A stretch of DNA of 47,920 bases from Verrucomicrobiia bacterium (GTDB taxonomy: Bacteria > Verrucomicrobiota > Verrucomicrobiia > Limisphaerales > UBA8199). Each line of letters begins with the position of its first letter. The first letter of the stretch is position 1. The translations under genes were made by a program, and so were the position numbers. The DNA lies in the NCBI GenBank assembly GCA_035946615.1, contig DASYZB010000149.1:1-47920 (forward strand), given 5' to 3'. Below the pieces are notes generated by a model. It made no database searches. It saw nothing but the letters and a program-made list of their open reading frames with translations, and had not been told where the DNA came from. Positions 28,584-37,183 of this stretch are shown piece by piece.

Positions 28584-30077
28584 TCAATCGAGCAGCGGCA
28601 TTTCTCTCAGCCGCGTTTTAAGTATCTTGCCGGAGGCATTGCGTGGCAGGGCGGGCAGAAGGACCACTTTTCGAGGGACCTTGTAATCCGCCAGTTTTTT
28701 GCGCAGGAACTGTTGGACCGCCTTTTCCTCGAGCACCGCCCCGTCGATTGAGGAAATAAACGCCACCGGTTGTTCGCCCCGCCGCAAATCCGGTTTGCCG
28801 ATGACGGCCGCCTCCTTGACTCCCGGGAATTCATAAAGGACCTCTTCGATCTCGCGCGGATACACGTTGATGCCATTGACCAGTAGCATGTCCTTCTTGC
28901 GGTCGGTGATAAAATAGTAACCCTCCTCGTCCCGGTAGCCGATGTCGCCGGTGAGCAGCCATCTCTCGCGCATGACCTTGGCGGTTTGCTGCGGCTGATT
29001 CCAGTAGCCCAGCATCACATTGCCCCCCCGCACACAGACCTCGCCAATCTCCCCCGCGCCCAATTGGTTGCCGGCGTCATCCTGGATGCTCACCTCGACA
29101 TTGGCGACAGGCAGCCCGATCGAGCCGGGCTTGCGCGCACCATTGAGCGGATTCTTTGTTACAACCGGGCTTGCCTCGCTCAGACCATATCCTTCGATGA
29201 GAGGAATCTTAAACTTCGCCTCAAATTCCTTCAGCACGACCACAGGCAGAGGCGCGGCGCCGCTGACGCATAGGCGGACGGGTAGCGGCACGGGCAACGA
29301 GACATTGACCATGCTGCGGTAAAACTGGGGAATGGCCGGGAGGATTGAAGCCTGGCGTTGAATGATTTCTTGCAGCACGTTGCGCACAGGGTGCAGCGAC
29401 TTTATCAGGACAATCGAGCCGCCCACCAGCAGCGGCAAGAATAATCCAACCGTCAGCATGTAGCTGTGGAAGAGCGGCAGCAACACGGCGAAGCGGTCCA
29501 ACTCGACAGTTTGAAGAACGATTCGGCAGCTTTCGACGTTGTGGAGCAGATTGCCATGGGAGAGCATCGCGCCCTTGGGGCGGCCAGTAGTTCCGGAAGT
29601 GTAAATGAGCAGGGCCAGGTCCGAAGCCGAGGGCTGCGCCGGTTGAATTTCTGGCGGCCAATCAGCGCCGTTGCCAGCGGTTTCATTGAATTCCTCAACT
29701 CTAAACAGCTTCAATCCTGGCCGCTCGGATGCGACTGCCCGAAAATGCGCCCCAAGTTCCGAGTCAGTAATCAGAACACCGATTCCGGCGTCCTGAATAA
29801 TGAACTTAACCTCGTCGGGTTTGAGGAAATTATTGATCGGAACGGCCACCGCCCCGGCCTGTAGAATCCCAAAGAGAGCGGAAACAAATTCCGGACAATT
29901 CTTAAGCCAGAGGCCAACGCGGTCGCCGGGTTTCACTCCGTCGTTCTGAAGACGGCCCGAGACCAGCAGGCTCTGGCGCCACAGGTCGGCATAAGAATAT
30001 TCGCGGTCGCCCCAAAACAGAGCGGTTTTGCCTGCGTGCTTTTGGACAGCATTCGCGAAAGCGGCAGCCAGATTCAT
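28584..30077 (-). CDS. AMP-forming acyl-CoA/acyl-ACP ligase
   Basis: 497 aa, near-normal length for a long-chain acyl-CoA ligase. Adenylate-forming motifs are complete: LLIYTSGTTGRPKGAMLSHG (P-loop), IEGYGLSEASPVV, WLLTGDIGYRDEEGYYFI with the ATP-binding Asp, DRKKDMLLVNGINVYPREIE (hinge), and the C-terminal catalytic Lys in LPRNASGKILKTRLRE. It activates a carboxylic acid, probably a fatty acid, with ATP to the acyl-CoA or acyl-ACP. No signal peptide, so cytoplasmic. It is about 4.6 kb from the SPT-like gene on the same strand; ligases of this kind occur in some bacterial sphingolipid loci, so a link is possible but unproven. Confidence 0.92.
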   Translation of the reverse strand: MNLAAAFANAVQKHAGKTALFWGDREYSYADLWRQSLLVSGRLQNDGVKPGDRVGLWLKNCPEFVSALFGILQAGAVAVPINNFLKPDEVKFIIQDAGIGVLITDSELGAHFRAVASERPGLKLFRVEEFNETAGNGADWPPEIQPAQPSASDLALLIYTSGTTGRPKGAMLSHGNLLHNVESCRIVLQTVELDRFAVLLPLFHSYMLTVGLFLPLLVGGSIVLIKSLHPVRNVLQEIIQRQASILPAIPQFYRSMVNVSLPVPLPVRLCVSGAAPLPVVVLKEFEAKFKIPLIEGYGLSEASPVVTKNPLNGARKPGSIGLPVANVEVSIQDDAGNQLGAGEIGEVCVRGGNVMLGYWNQPQQTAKVMRERWLLTGDIGYRDEEGYYFITDRKKDMLLVNGINVYPREIEEVLYEFPGVKEAAVIGKPDLRRGEQPVAFISSIDGAVLEEKAVQQFLRKKLADYKVPRKVVLLPALPRNASGKILKTRLREMPLLD

Positions 30078-30193
30078 TCAATGCATAATATGAGGAAATG
30101 CGAGAAGCCGCGCAAGGGGGGTTGGAGTGCATCTCGGCACTGTGCATCGATTTGCTGCCTGTCTGAGCGCCAACAGAACCACGGCTCTCCGCT

Positions 30194-31138
30194 TTACTGT
30201 TTACGAAGTCGAAAGAACTGTTCGGGTTGCGTTATGGCCAGCGACACAACTTCCTGTCCGTTCTGCGGCACGGGTGTATTGGTGACCGGGCTCCAAGCCG
30301 TTCCGGGCTGAAGGTTGGTCGCTGTTTCGGTCAGGAAACCTGTCGCACCGGCTGGCCAGGAGAGTAAAAGCTGGCTGCCGGAACGAACTGAAAGGAGAGG
30401 CGGGTGTCCGGGAGCGCTCCCGGCTGCGAATAGGATGCCACCGAGCAAATGGGCCTGAAACAGCGGTTCAGAGTAACTCTCTGGTGTGTGGCCACCCGCC
30501 GTGTACCAGGCGCGCCCGCCGTCATAATAATGAGACCAGGCAATCGGGTGGTCGGCCCCCATCGTGCCGCCGGAGTAGGTGCTTTCGTCCACTGTGGCCA
30601 GAACGTGGACCGCACCGCGCGGATCGATGTTGAAGTTATACCATTCATCTGTTCGGACCCAGGCTGCGGGCAGCGCGATGGTCGAAGGATCGCTATGATC
30701 CTCGACCCTGATGGTGGCCTGCTGGATAGAGGGGTGGCTGACGAAATAAGCGCTTACCAACTGCCCATACCACGGCCAGTTATGGAACGTATCCGAGGCC
30801 GCGTGGACCCCCACCCAGCCGCCGCCTGCCTCGACGTAATGCTGCAAGGCGCTCACCTGCTGCGCATTGGTGAGCACGTCACCAGTTGTGTTCAGGAAAA
30901 TCAGCGCTTTGTATTGAGCCAAATTGCCATCGGTAAACCAGGTCGCGTCCTCGGTGGCATCGACCGCAAAGTTATTGGTCGCGCCCAATGCCTTAATGAG
31001 AGCAATGCCATTGGTAATCGAAGCATGGCGATAACCCGCTGTGGCCGAGAACACCAGCACCTTGAATGCAGGGGATTGGGCACACACCGCCCCAGCCGAG
31101 AGCACGCAGATTAACAGGACCTGCTGAAATAATCTCAT
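30194..31138 (-). CDS. Secreted ThuA-domain protein with C-terminal aromatic-Arg module
   Basis: 314 aa. Signal peptide (LFQQVLLICVLSAGAVCAQS) with cleavage after CAQ. ThuA-like domain from VLVFSATAGYRHASI through ALIFLNTTGDVLT, GGGWVGVHAASDTFHNWPWY, HPIAWSHYYDGGRAWYTAGG. This matches the ThuA fold (PF06283, glutamine-amidotransferase-like; linked to trehalose use in rhizobia and to secreted sugar-binding or dehydrogenase proteins in Verrucomicrobiota). After about residue 245 comes the shared C-terminal module, LLSVRSGSQLLLSWPAGATG to QFFRLRKQ. The expected location is periplasmic or extracellular. One copy of the 45-bp repeat lies 152 bases upstream of its start. Confidence 0.86.
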   Translation of the reverse strand: MRLFQQVLLICVLSAGAVCAQSPAFKVLVFSATAGYRHASITNGIALIKALGATNNFAVDATEDATWFTDGNLAQYKALIFLNTTGDVLTNAQQVSALQHYVEAGGGWVGVHAASDTFHNWPWYGQLVSAYFVSHPSIQQATIRVEDHSDPSTIALPAAWVRTDEWYNFNIDPRGAVHVLATVDESTYSGGTMGADHPIAWSHYYDGGRAWYTAGGHTPESYSEPLFQAHLLGGILFAAGSAPGHPPLLSVRSGSQLLLSWPAGATGFLTETATNLQPGTAWSPVTNTPVPQNGQEVVSLAITQPEQFFRLRKQ

Positions 31139-31182
31139 GGAGTCCCAAGATTATAAACGACAATAAGCCTTTTTTCAGCTTT

Positions 31183-31208
31183 TGCTTCGAAGGCTGTGCT
31201 TCGAAGGC
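31183..31208. repeat. 12-bp direct repeat TGCTTCGAAGGC
   Basis: Exact copies at 31183-31194 and 31197-31208 separated by two bases. Each contains the palindrome TTCGAA. It lies 45-70 bases upstream of the ThuA gene start, so an operator pair is possible. Confidence 0.5.
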
Positions 31209-31289
31209 CCTGCTTGCGCTCTATTGCGCGGCGGCTCGGGATGCGCCCGATTGGCACCAGGCAGTTTGAATTATTGATATTGAATTGAA

Positions 31290-31334
31290 TTGCTTTTTGG
31301 CACGCGAATTGTTTTGTACGCTGCGCGGGTGAGG
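31290..31334 (+). repeat. 45-bp dispersed repeat, copy 2 (sigma-54-like core)
   Basis: 42 of 45 positions match 9092-9136, same orientation. Core TGGCACG at 31298-31304, four bases, TTGTT at 31309-31313. As at copy 1, it lies about 100-150 bases upstream of a minus-strand gene for a secreted protein with the aromatic-Arg C-terminal module. Confidence 0.75.
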
Positions 31335-31530
31335 TTTAACATTTAATGAAAGCGAACCGACGCTTCGTCATCGCGCATGCGGCCCTGCTGGAAGTTGGGC
31401 GTTGAACGCGTGCTGGTTTCAGTTTCAGCGGCGGTCGCTTATTTGAACCGTTCGCTGCGAGTGGTGTTCTCGTGTTCAGCGGTTGGCTAAAAAGGTGTCG
31501 AGGTGCGCATCAGCGTATCATAGAGGTGTT

Positions 31531-31749
31531 ATGAGCATCACGGAAATCAGGCAACTGCCCTTGGCCGAGAAGCTTCAGATAATGGAATCAATCTGGGAAG
31601 AGTTGCGTGCGCAGGCCGATCAGGTCCCCGTGCCATCATGGCACAAAACGCTGCTGGACGAGCGCAGGAAAGCCGTCACGGAAGGCCGCGAAGAGGTCCT
31701 CGACTGGGATTCGGTCAAGAGCTCCCTCGGATCGCGCCGCCGCGAATGA
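31531..31749 (+). CDS. Antitoxin, addiction-module type (PF09720-like)
   Basis: 72 aa from the ATG at 31531, preceded by AGAGGTG at a usable distance. MSITEIRQLPLAEKLQIMES is the typical start of the short addiction-module component paired with a RelE/ParE toxin; the C-terminal half (WHKTLLDERRKAVTEGREEV followed by LDWDSVKSSL) also fits. It should wrap and neutralise the toxin and repress the operon. Its TGA overlaps the toxin ATG (ATGA), the usual coupling in these pairs. An in-frame extension back to 31483 has no support. Confidence 0.88.
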   Translation: MSITEIRQLPLAEKLQIMESIWEELRAQADQVPVPSWHKTLLDERRKAVTEGREEVLDWDSVKSSLGSRRRE

Positions 31750-32040
31750 TCCGGATCGTTGGTTCGGCACGTCGCGATTTGGAGGAAGGCTTCCAATTCT
31801 ACGATTCGCAGGAGCTTGGATTGGGGGACTACTTTCTGAGTTCCGTTCGAGCTGACATCGAAAGTTTGAGGATCACAGCCGGAGTGCACAGAGCGGTTTA
31901 CGCCGATTATCATCGCATGCTATGCAAGACTTTCCCATTCGCCGTTTACGACACAAAGGTGGGGAACGGCTCGGGATGTGGCCGACTGGCGCAATCCGGA
32001 CAGACGCTGGATGCGAACTGAGCGTTGGAATGCTCCTTAA
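31746..32040 (+). pseudogene. ParE/RelE-like toxin, frameshifted at the C-terminus
   Basis: As it stands the frame ends at 32021 (91 aa). Residues 1-70 look normal: MIRIVGSARRDLEEGFQFYD, SSVRADIESLRITAGVHRAV and YHRMLCKTFPFAVY. After FAVYDTKVGNG the family normally reads a hydrophobic strand and then D-C/x-R-x-x-P...R. In this frame that is replaced by CGRLAQSGQ. Dropping one G at 31973-31975 gives DVADWRNPDRRWMRTER, closer to the expected D..R.P..WxR ending, with a stop at 32040. So a one-base insertion has probably damaged the toxin or its end has been rebuilt. Its end overlaps the convergent regulator gene. Confidence 0.6.
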
Positions 32041-32947
32041 TATAAACCTCTACCGCCTGCCAGTAGCCGGCGTCATTGCGGATTCTTTTGCAACTTGCGC
32101 AGAAGGGCAAAAGGCCGGAGAGAGTCTTGATATGGGCCAGGGCGTGGCTCAATTCCTGGATCAGCTTCAGCCGTTCGCGCTCTTCCTGCTTGGCCTGAGA
32201 TATATCGCGCGCAAAGCTCGATGCGCCGATGACACGCCCTGTGGCATCCTGGATTGGTGAAATCGTCAGGTCCACTTCCACGTAAGAACCGTCTTTGCGA
32301 ACACGAACGGTCTGCAGATGCTCGAGACGCTCCCCTTGTTTGAGCAATTCAAAAATCTCAACCACATCCCGGGGCCGGCACGCCGGGACGAGGGAAAAGA
32401 CCGAACGCCCGATCATTTCGGCCGCTGTATAACCGTAAAGGCGCTCAGCCCCGGCGTTCCAACTGACCACGGTTCCATCCAGGGTCTTGCCGATTATCGC
32501 GTCTTCGCAGGACTCGACAATGGCGGCCAAATGGGCCGTTGCAGCCTCCGCCAGCTTGCGGCTGCGCCGCTCGCGCGCAGCGGCCAGTTCGCGCCTGACA
32601 GCCGAGGCAAGACGCGATGTCCTGTCTTTCATAAGGTAGTCGTGAACACCCGCCTTCATCAACTCAACCGCTGTCTCCTCGCCGATAGCCCCCGAAACGA
32701 TGATGAAGGGGATGTCCAGCCCCTTGCGCTGATAGACACCCAAGGCCTCCGGGCCGCTGAATAATGGCAGGCAATAATCGCTTATGATCACGTCCCATTC
32801 CTCATCATCCAGAGCAACGCTCATTGCCTCGGCGCTTTCCACACGCCGCAGGATAGGTTCAAAGCCACCTCGTTGAAGTTCGCGAAGCAGCAGCAAACTG
32901 TCATCTTCGGAGTCTTCGACCATCAGGACGCGGAGGGGATCAGGCAT
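31946..32947 (-). CDS. Response regulator with REC and PAS domains
   Basis: 333 aa. REC domain, residues 1-120: VLMVEDSEDDSLLLLRELQR acidic pocket, DVIISDYCLPLFSG with the phospho-Asp, PFIIVSGAIGEETAV, and Lys in DYLMKDRTSRL. Then a linker helix and a PAS domain (about 135-250: IVESCEDAIIGKTLDGTVVS through GASSFARDISQAKQEERERL). The C-terminal IKTLSGLLPFCASCKRIRND, GYWQAVEVYI and VCPDCAS form a cysteine-bearing tail common in such orphan regulators, possibly metal- or redox-linked. There is no DNA-binding or kinase domain, so the output is probably by protein contact. Its last 76-95 bases overlap the toxin on the other strand. Confidence 0.9.
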   Translation of the reverse strand: MPDPLRVLMVEDSEDDSLLLLRELQRGGFEPILRRVESAEAMSVALDDEEWDVIISDYCLPLFSGPEALGVYQRKGLDIPFIIVSGAIGEETAVELMKAGVHDYLMKDRTSRLASAVRRELAAARERRSRKLAEAATAHLAAIVESCEDAIIGKTLDGTVVSWNAGAERLYGYTAAEMIGRSVFSLVPACRPRDVVEIFELLKQGERLEHLQTVRVRKDGSYVEVDLTISPIQDATGRVIGASSFARDISQAKQEERERLKLIQELSHALAHIKTLSGLLPFCASCKRIRNDAGYWQAVEVYIKEHSNAQFASSVCPDCASRPHPEPFPTFVS

Positions 32948-33165
32948 AGAGGGCGGCTGGCGCGAAGTTCTTCGACATACGATTCTAGATTACGCTTGTC
33001 GTAAAGGCACGAAATGGGGTGAATACCCCAAAGGCCCTTGAACGCCCCATTTGAATGCCGACCCCGGGTGGCGGATAACTGGGGTGGGAGATTGGGTAGC
33101 TCCCCAAGGGCGCAGGCGATGTCCACCTAATGGCTGCGCCCTTGCAGGCAAAACCCTTTTGGATT

Positions 33166-33591
33166 TCAGTGCGGTGTGACCAGGACCATCCAGAACACAC
33201 CGAACCGGTCAACTACCATGCCAAAGCGCGCGGAGAAAAATGTTTTCCCGAGCGGCATTTCAATTTTCCCGCCCTCCGCCAGCGCGGCGAATGCCTTGTC
33301 CGCCGCCGCCTCGGTCGGCACGGTGAGCGACAGCGCGAAACCTTGGAAATTCGGCTTGCCCGTCGAGCGCCCGTCGGAGGCCATGATCTGCGCTTCGCCG
33401 ATGCGGAAGTTTGCGTGCATCACTTTGTTGGCATCGGGAGGGGCGCAGCCGGGCGGCGGCGGCTCGGGACTGTCTTTGTAACGCATCAGCATGTTCACTT
33501 CCGCGCCGAGCGCCCGCTTGTAAAACTCGATGGCTTCTTCGCATTTTCCGTCGAAGAATATGTAAGGTTGGACGATTGCATTGGTTGTCAT
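33166..33591 (-). CDS. PhnB-like VOC family protein
   Basis: 141 aa. The start VQPYIFFDGKCEEAIEFYKR ALGAE is characteristic of PhnB/DUF1398-type glyoxalase-fold proteins; FRIGEAQIMASDG and the closing FGMVVDRFGVFWMVL complete the two beta-alpha-beta-beta-beta units. Such proteins are related to bleomycin resistance and glyoxalase enzymes, but most have no known substrate. Single gene with no operon partner. Confidence 0.9.
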   Translation of the reverse strand: MTTNAIVQPYIFFDGKCEEAIEFYKRALGAEVNMLMRYKDSPEPPPPGCAPPDANKVMHANFRIGEAQIMASDGRSTGKPNFQGFALSLTVPTEAAADKAFAALAEGGKIEMPLGKTFFSARFGMVVDRFGVFWMVLVTPH

Positions 33592-33721
33592 AATTTTCTT
33601 GTTGTTGACTGCTAATATCGTTTTTCATGGATACGACGAAAGGGCCGGTCCCGGCAGGACAGTTATTTTGCGTTTTCGTCTTTTTCCCAAAGAGGGACCT
33701 CATCTTCTCACGACTTCAATT

Positions 33722-34585
33722 TTAAAGAAACCTCCTCAGGATTGGTTCCAGCTCTTTCCTCGTCTTGGCCGGCCAGAGTTTTTTATCCGTAATAATGGCG
33801 GTTTCCAACGCGCGATGGCAAGGCCAGTTGGGGTCCGACGGGATTTGGGGCAGCGCTTGGGCGATGATGGCCTTTGCAAGCGCCGCATTTTTCGTCAGAT
33901 TCGCAATGACCATTTCCACGGTGACGTGGGCCTCGTCGGCTTTCCAGGCATCGTAATCGGTCACCATGGACATTGAGGCGTAGGCGATCTCGGCCTCACG
34001 GGCGCATTTGGCCTCGCCCAGATTGGTCATGCCGATGACATCATAACCCAGATTGTGGTTGCTCATCGACTCAGCTCGCGTGCTGAAGGCGGGTCCTTCC
34101 ATGTTCACGTAAATCCCGCCATTGTGGACGCGGGCTTTCAATGTTCGCGCCGCCTTCAAAAGGATTTGGCGCAATTCTTCGCTCACCGGCTCTGCAAAGG
34201 CCAGGTGCGCCACGATGCCACGTCCAAAGAAGGTGTGGGTTATGGATTGCTTGGTGCGGTCCACGAACTGGTTCGGCAGGACGATGTCGCAGGGTTTATA
34301 TTTGGCCTGGAGCGAACCGACGGCGCTGACGCTGATAATCCACTGCGCGCCCAGTTTTTTCATCGCCCAGATGTTGGCGCGATGATTCAACTCGCTTGGC
34401 AGGATACGGTGGCCTCGGCCATGGCGCGGCAGAAAGAGCACCGGGCGCCCGGCCAGGGTGCCGGACAGGACATCATCGGATGGCGAACCGAATGGCGTTT
34501 TGAGTCGGAGCCACTTCTGGCCGGTAAAGCCTTCGATGTGGTAAAGACCGCTGCCGCCGATTAGCCCGACGCGATATTGAGACAT
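33722..34585 (-). CDS. mtnP: S-methyl-5'-thioadenosine phosphorylase
   Basis: 287 aa from the ATG at 34585 (MSQYRVGLIGGSGLYHIEG); an upstream start at 34609 adds eight residues. Motifs: phosphate-binding LFLPRHGRGHRILPSELNHR, SVSAVGSLQ, NGGIYVNMEGPAFSTRAES, GMTNLGEAKCAREAEI, and MVTDYDAWK with the purine-contacting Asp pair. It cleaves methylthioadenosine to adenine and methylthioribose-1-phosphate in methionine salvage. It is divergent from nadA. No other salvage gene (mtnA etc.) is in the window. Confidence 0.95.
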   Translation of the reverse strand: MSQYRVGLIGGSGLYHIEGFTGQKWLRLKTPFGSPSDDVLSGTLAGRPVLFLPRHGRGHRILPSELNHRANIWAMKKLGAQWIISVSAVGSLQAKYKPCDIVLPNQFVDRTKQSITHTFFGRGIVAHLAFAEPVSEELRQILLKAARTLKARVHNGGIYVNMEGPAFSTRAESMSNHNLGYDVIGMTNLGEAKCAREAEIAYASMSMVTDYDAWKADEAHVTVEMVIANLTKNAALAKAIIAQALPQIPSDPNWPCHRALETAIITDKKLWPAKTRKELEPILRRFL

Positions 34586-34681
34586 GCGGGGCGTTATAGC
34601 GGGAAACACTCAGGATTCACAATGGAAAAACCATTCCCGGCGCCAATTGACGCCCTATCTATGGGGCGCTAGATTTGTCAA

Positions 34682-35701
34682 ATGGCGCTTTTGGAAAGTC
34701 AGGCCGCAGTAGTGGACCGGTTCCGGTTGCGCAAGCCCTTGCCCCGGGCGCAACTCGATACACTGTCCCGCGAGATTCTCGTGCTCAAAAAGCAGCTTAA
34801 CGCCGTCATTCTTGCCCACAATTACCAGGTCCCCGAAATCCAGGACGTGGCCGATTTCGTTGGCGATTCGCTCGGACTCTCACAGCAGGCAGCCCAGACC
34901 CAGGCCGACGTGATTGTTTTCTGCGGTGTGCATTTCATGGCCGAAACGGCCAAAATTTTGAACCCCGAAAAGATAGTGGTTTTGCCGGACAAAGCCGCCG
35001 GATGTTCGTTGGAGGAGAGTTGCCCGGCAGACAAGCTGGCGGCTTTGCAGAAGACCAATCCTGACTTCTGGACCATCGCCTACATCAACTGCAGCGCCGC
35101 GGTCAAGGCGCTCAGCGACGTCATCTGCACCAGCGGAAATGCCGTCAAAATCGTTCAGGCCGCCCCGAAGGACAAGGAGGTGCTTTTTGTTCCGGACGAG
35201 AATCTCGGGGCCTGGGTGATGGAACAGACTGGGCGGGCGATGACGTTGTGGCGGGGCAATTGTTACGCGCACATTGAATTCCGGCGCGAGAGTTTGCTGC
35301 GGCTCAAGCAGCAATTCCCCGGGGCCAAGGTGATTGTTCATCCCGAGAGCCTGCGCGAGGTGCGGGACCTGGCTGATTCCATTTGCTCGACCGAGAAGAT
35401 GATTACCTATTGCCGGACCAGCCTGGCGGCCCAATTCATTATTGTCACGGAATCCGGCATTATTCACCGGATGCAAAAGGAATGCCCCGGAAAACAATTC
35501 ATCTGCGCCCCTGCGGTTGATGTAATGCGGGCGCCGTCCGACCCGTGCCACTGCAGCGAGTGCCGCTACATGAAAATGAACACGCTCGAGAAAGTCCGCG
35601 ATTGCATGAAAGTGCTGGCCCCGCGCATCGAATTGCCCGAGCCCGTCCTCCAGCGCGCCCGCCTCCCGATTCGTCGGATGCTGGAGATTTCAGCGCGCTG
35701 A
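34682..35701 (+). CDS. nadA: Quinolinate synthase
   Basis: 339 aa, usual NadA length. It condenses iminoaspartate and DHAP to quinolinate in NAD synthesis with a 4Fe-4S cluster. Visible: LNAVILAHNYQVPEIQDVAD, DSLGLSQQAAQ, FCGVHFMAETAKIL with Cys 81, IAYINCSAAVKALSDVICTS with Cys 137, FVPDENLGAWV, VIVHPESLREV, TESGIIHRMQKECPG, and the C-terminal Cys group (Cys 289, 291 and 294). Three cysteines, one from each group, bind the cluster. nadB and nadC are not in the window. It is 97 bases from, and divergent to, mtnP. Confidence 0.96.
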   Translation: MALLESQAAVVDRFRLRKPLPRAQLDTLSREILVLKKQLNAVILAHNYQVPEIQDVADFVGDSLGLSQQAAQTQADVIVFCGVHFMAETAKILNPEKIVVLPDKAAGCSLEESCPADKLAALQKTNPDFWTIAYINCSAAVKALSDVICTSGNAVKIVQAAPKDKEVLFVPDENLGAWVMEQTGRAMTLWRGNCYAHIEFRRESLLRLKQQFPGAKVIVHPESLREVRDLADSICSTEKMITYCRTSLAAQFIIVTESGIIHRMQKECPGKQFICAPAVDVMRAPSDPCHCSECRYMKMNTLEKVRDCMKVLAPRIELPEPVLQRARLPIRRMLEISAR

Positions 35702-35728
35702 GACCGCATGGCTCTTGCGTTTCTGCGC

Positions 35729-37048
35729 TCACCGGGCGCGACGCGCTCCGAACCCAATCACCTGATATTGCTTTTGCTCCACGAGGCGGAAGCCGGCCTT
35801 TTGAATGCCGTCGGCAATGCCGGGCATGTGGGCTGCGCCCCAGGGAACTATCAAGTTGGCCGATTCGTCGAGGTGGTCATCGATTTGGTTGAGGAGATTG
35901 CGGTTGCGCTTCTTAAGGAGGTCTTCCCACAGTTGCTGCTCAAAGTTTGGCGGTGGGGAGTATTGCATCAGCTTGATTAGGTTCTCGGGGGTGAGCCCCT
36001 TGGAATGAATGAGCATGACGAGATTCAGGAAGTCGATGGTGCCGGGCTCAAATTGATCGACATCAATATCGGCGGGGACTGCTTCGTTGGGTGGCGGCCT
36101 GAATTCCCTCTGCTGTTCCGCCAGCCCCAGGGAGTTGGCCATGCGCCGGTAGGTGATTTTGTTTGTGAGCAGGTTCTTGGTGTCGCTCACCCCTTCCATA
36201 AGGATGATGGAGTTGGATGGGAAAGATTGGGAAAGCTCGCGATAGAAATCGCGTTGGCCAATGTGGGCCATGGGGACCAACTGGATGGTCTTGCCGTCGT
36301 TGCGGACATATTTTCTGGCCTCGACGGTCAGACCACTGGCGCGCAGGGCCACAAAACCTTCGCTGAAATGGCCCACCGCGAGCGAGGCGCACAGAAAGCA
36401 GTAGGCCACGACAGCAGGGACCAGAACGAACAGGTTCATCAGCAAGAACCCCGACAAGTTCAACCAGCTAAAGGCCCGGGGCGCCAGATGGTCTTCCCGG
36501 AACAGCGGCCAGTGCAACCGCAGGGTCCCCTGGAGCCGCCAAAGAATCACCAGGCCCAAGGTAACCTGGCAGAGCGACAGCAGCCAGGCCGCTTGTTCGA
36601 GGCGGCTGTGCCAATAAATCATTACGGGAAGCAAAAGAAGGCCGGCCAGCGGATTGAACAAAGTCACCGGAAGAAACACGCGCTTCGGGATCATTGGGGT
36701 GAGCTCCATGAGCGCGTAGATCAGAAGCGATGAGAGTATTGCCAAAAGGAACAATGTCCCGCGGAAAGCCGCAAGGCCATGCGCGTTGAAAAAGAGGATC
36801 AAAGAATCGTCCAGCAGGGAAACGAAGGCGTCGGCCAGGAACAGGCCAAGTCCCAGGCTCAGCAGGAGGGCGAGCAATTGCCGCGTGAGCGAGGGCTTGC
36901 GAACCTGTGCCGATGTGGGCGGAGGGGCGCTATCAGGGACTGGAGGCGGAAGGGCGCCCTCCGGCGGTTGGGATGCAGGTGAACCGGGGGCCGCACTGCC
37001 TGGCAGGGACTGTTCAGCGGAAGTTAAATTGTTTGGTTCTGGTTGCAT
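35729..37048 (-). CDS. Polytopic membrane protein with TraB/TIKI-like domain
   Basis: 439 aa from the ATG at 37048 (MQPEPNN), preferred over a start at 37108. A Pro/Ser-rich N-terminal stretch is followed by about five membrane segments (LLALLLSLGLGLFLADAFVS ... VLVPAVVAYCFLCASLAV), then a soluble domain. In it, LVPMAHIGQRDFYRELSQSF, IILMEGVSD and VPWGAAHMPGI match the TraB/GumN/TIKI pattern of two His-bearing motifs (xxAHIG, GAAH) and a Glu. TIKI-type proteins are metal-dependent peptidases; TraB members act in pheromone shutdown. The domain is joined to a multi-pass membrane region, unlike typical secreted GumN. Function unknown. Confidence 0.72.
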   Translation of the reverse strand: MQPEPNNLTSAEQSLPGSAAPGSPASQPPEGALPPPVPDSAPPPTSAQVRKPSLTRQLLALLLSLGLGLFLADAFVSLLDDSLILFFNAHGLAAFRGTLFLLAILSSLLIYALMELTPMIPKRVFLPVTLFNPLAGLLLLPVMIYWHSRLEQAAWLLSLCQVTLGLVILWRLQGTLRLHWPLFREDHLAPRAFSWLNLSGFLLMNLFVLVPAVVAYCFLCASLAVGHFSEGFVALRASGLTVEARKYVRNDGKTIQLVPMAHIGQRDFYRELSQSFPSNSIILMEGVSDTKNLLTNKITYRRMANSLGLAEQQREFRPPPNEAVPADIDVDQFEPGTIDFLNLVMLIHSKGLTPENLIKLMQYSPPPNFEQQLWEDLLKKRNRNLLNQIDDHLDESANLIVPWGAAHMPGIADGIQKAGFRLVEQKQYQVIGFGARRAR

Positions 37049-37183
37049 TCTGGCACGGGCAATCTTCCGCGCGATACATATTTGAACGGCGGCCCGATGA
37101 AAGATCAATAGTAATGCGGAGAAGGGCCTAAGGGCCTTGGCCTTTTGCCTTTCTTATCGAATCGAGGACTTTTAGGCTATCGC

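Larger units (their letters stand above)
31139..31530. other. Intergenic region with repeats
   Basis: 392 bases between the ThuA gene and the antitoxin. It contains the 12-base direct repeat TGCTTCGAAGGC (31183-31194 and 31197-31208), the second copy of the 45-base repeat (31290-31334) and AT-rich DNA around 31265-31295. No gene supported. Confidence 0.6.

Noticed and set aside
31334-31400. Integron attC-like site (GTTTAAC ... GTTGGGC) just ahead of the toxin-antitoxin pair
   Set aside because: The outer boxes pair only with three wobble positions and the inner boxes do not pair at all; no integrase or second site is present.
37041-37060. Another TGGCACG (also near 24061) as further sigma-54-like sites
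   Set aside because: The downstream TTGCW-type element is missing at the required spacing.
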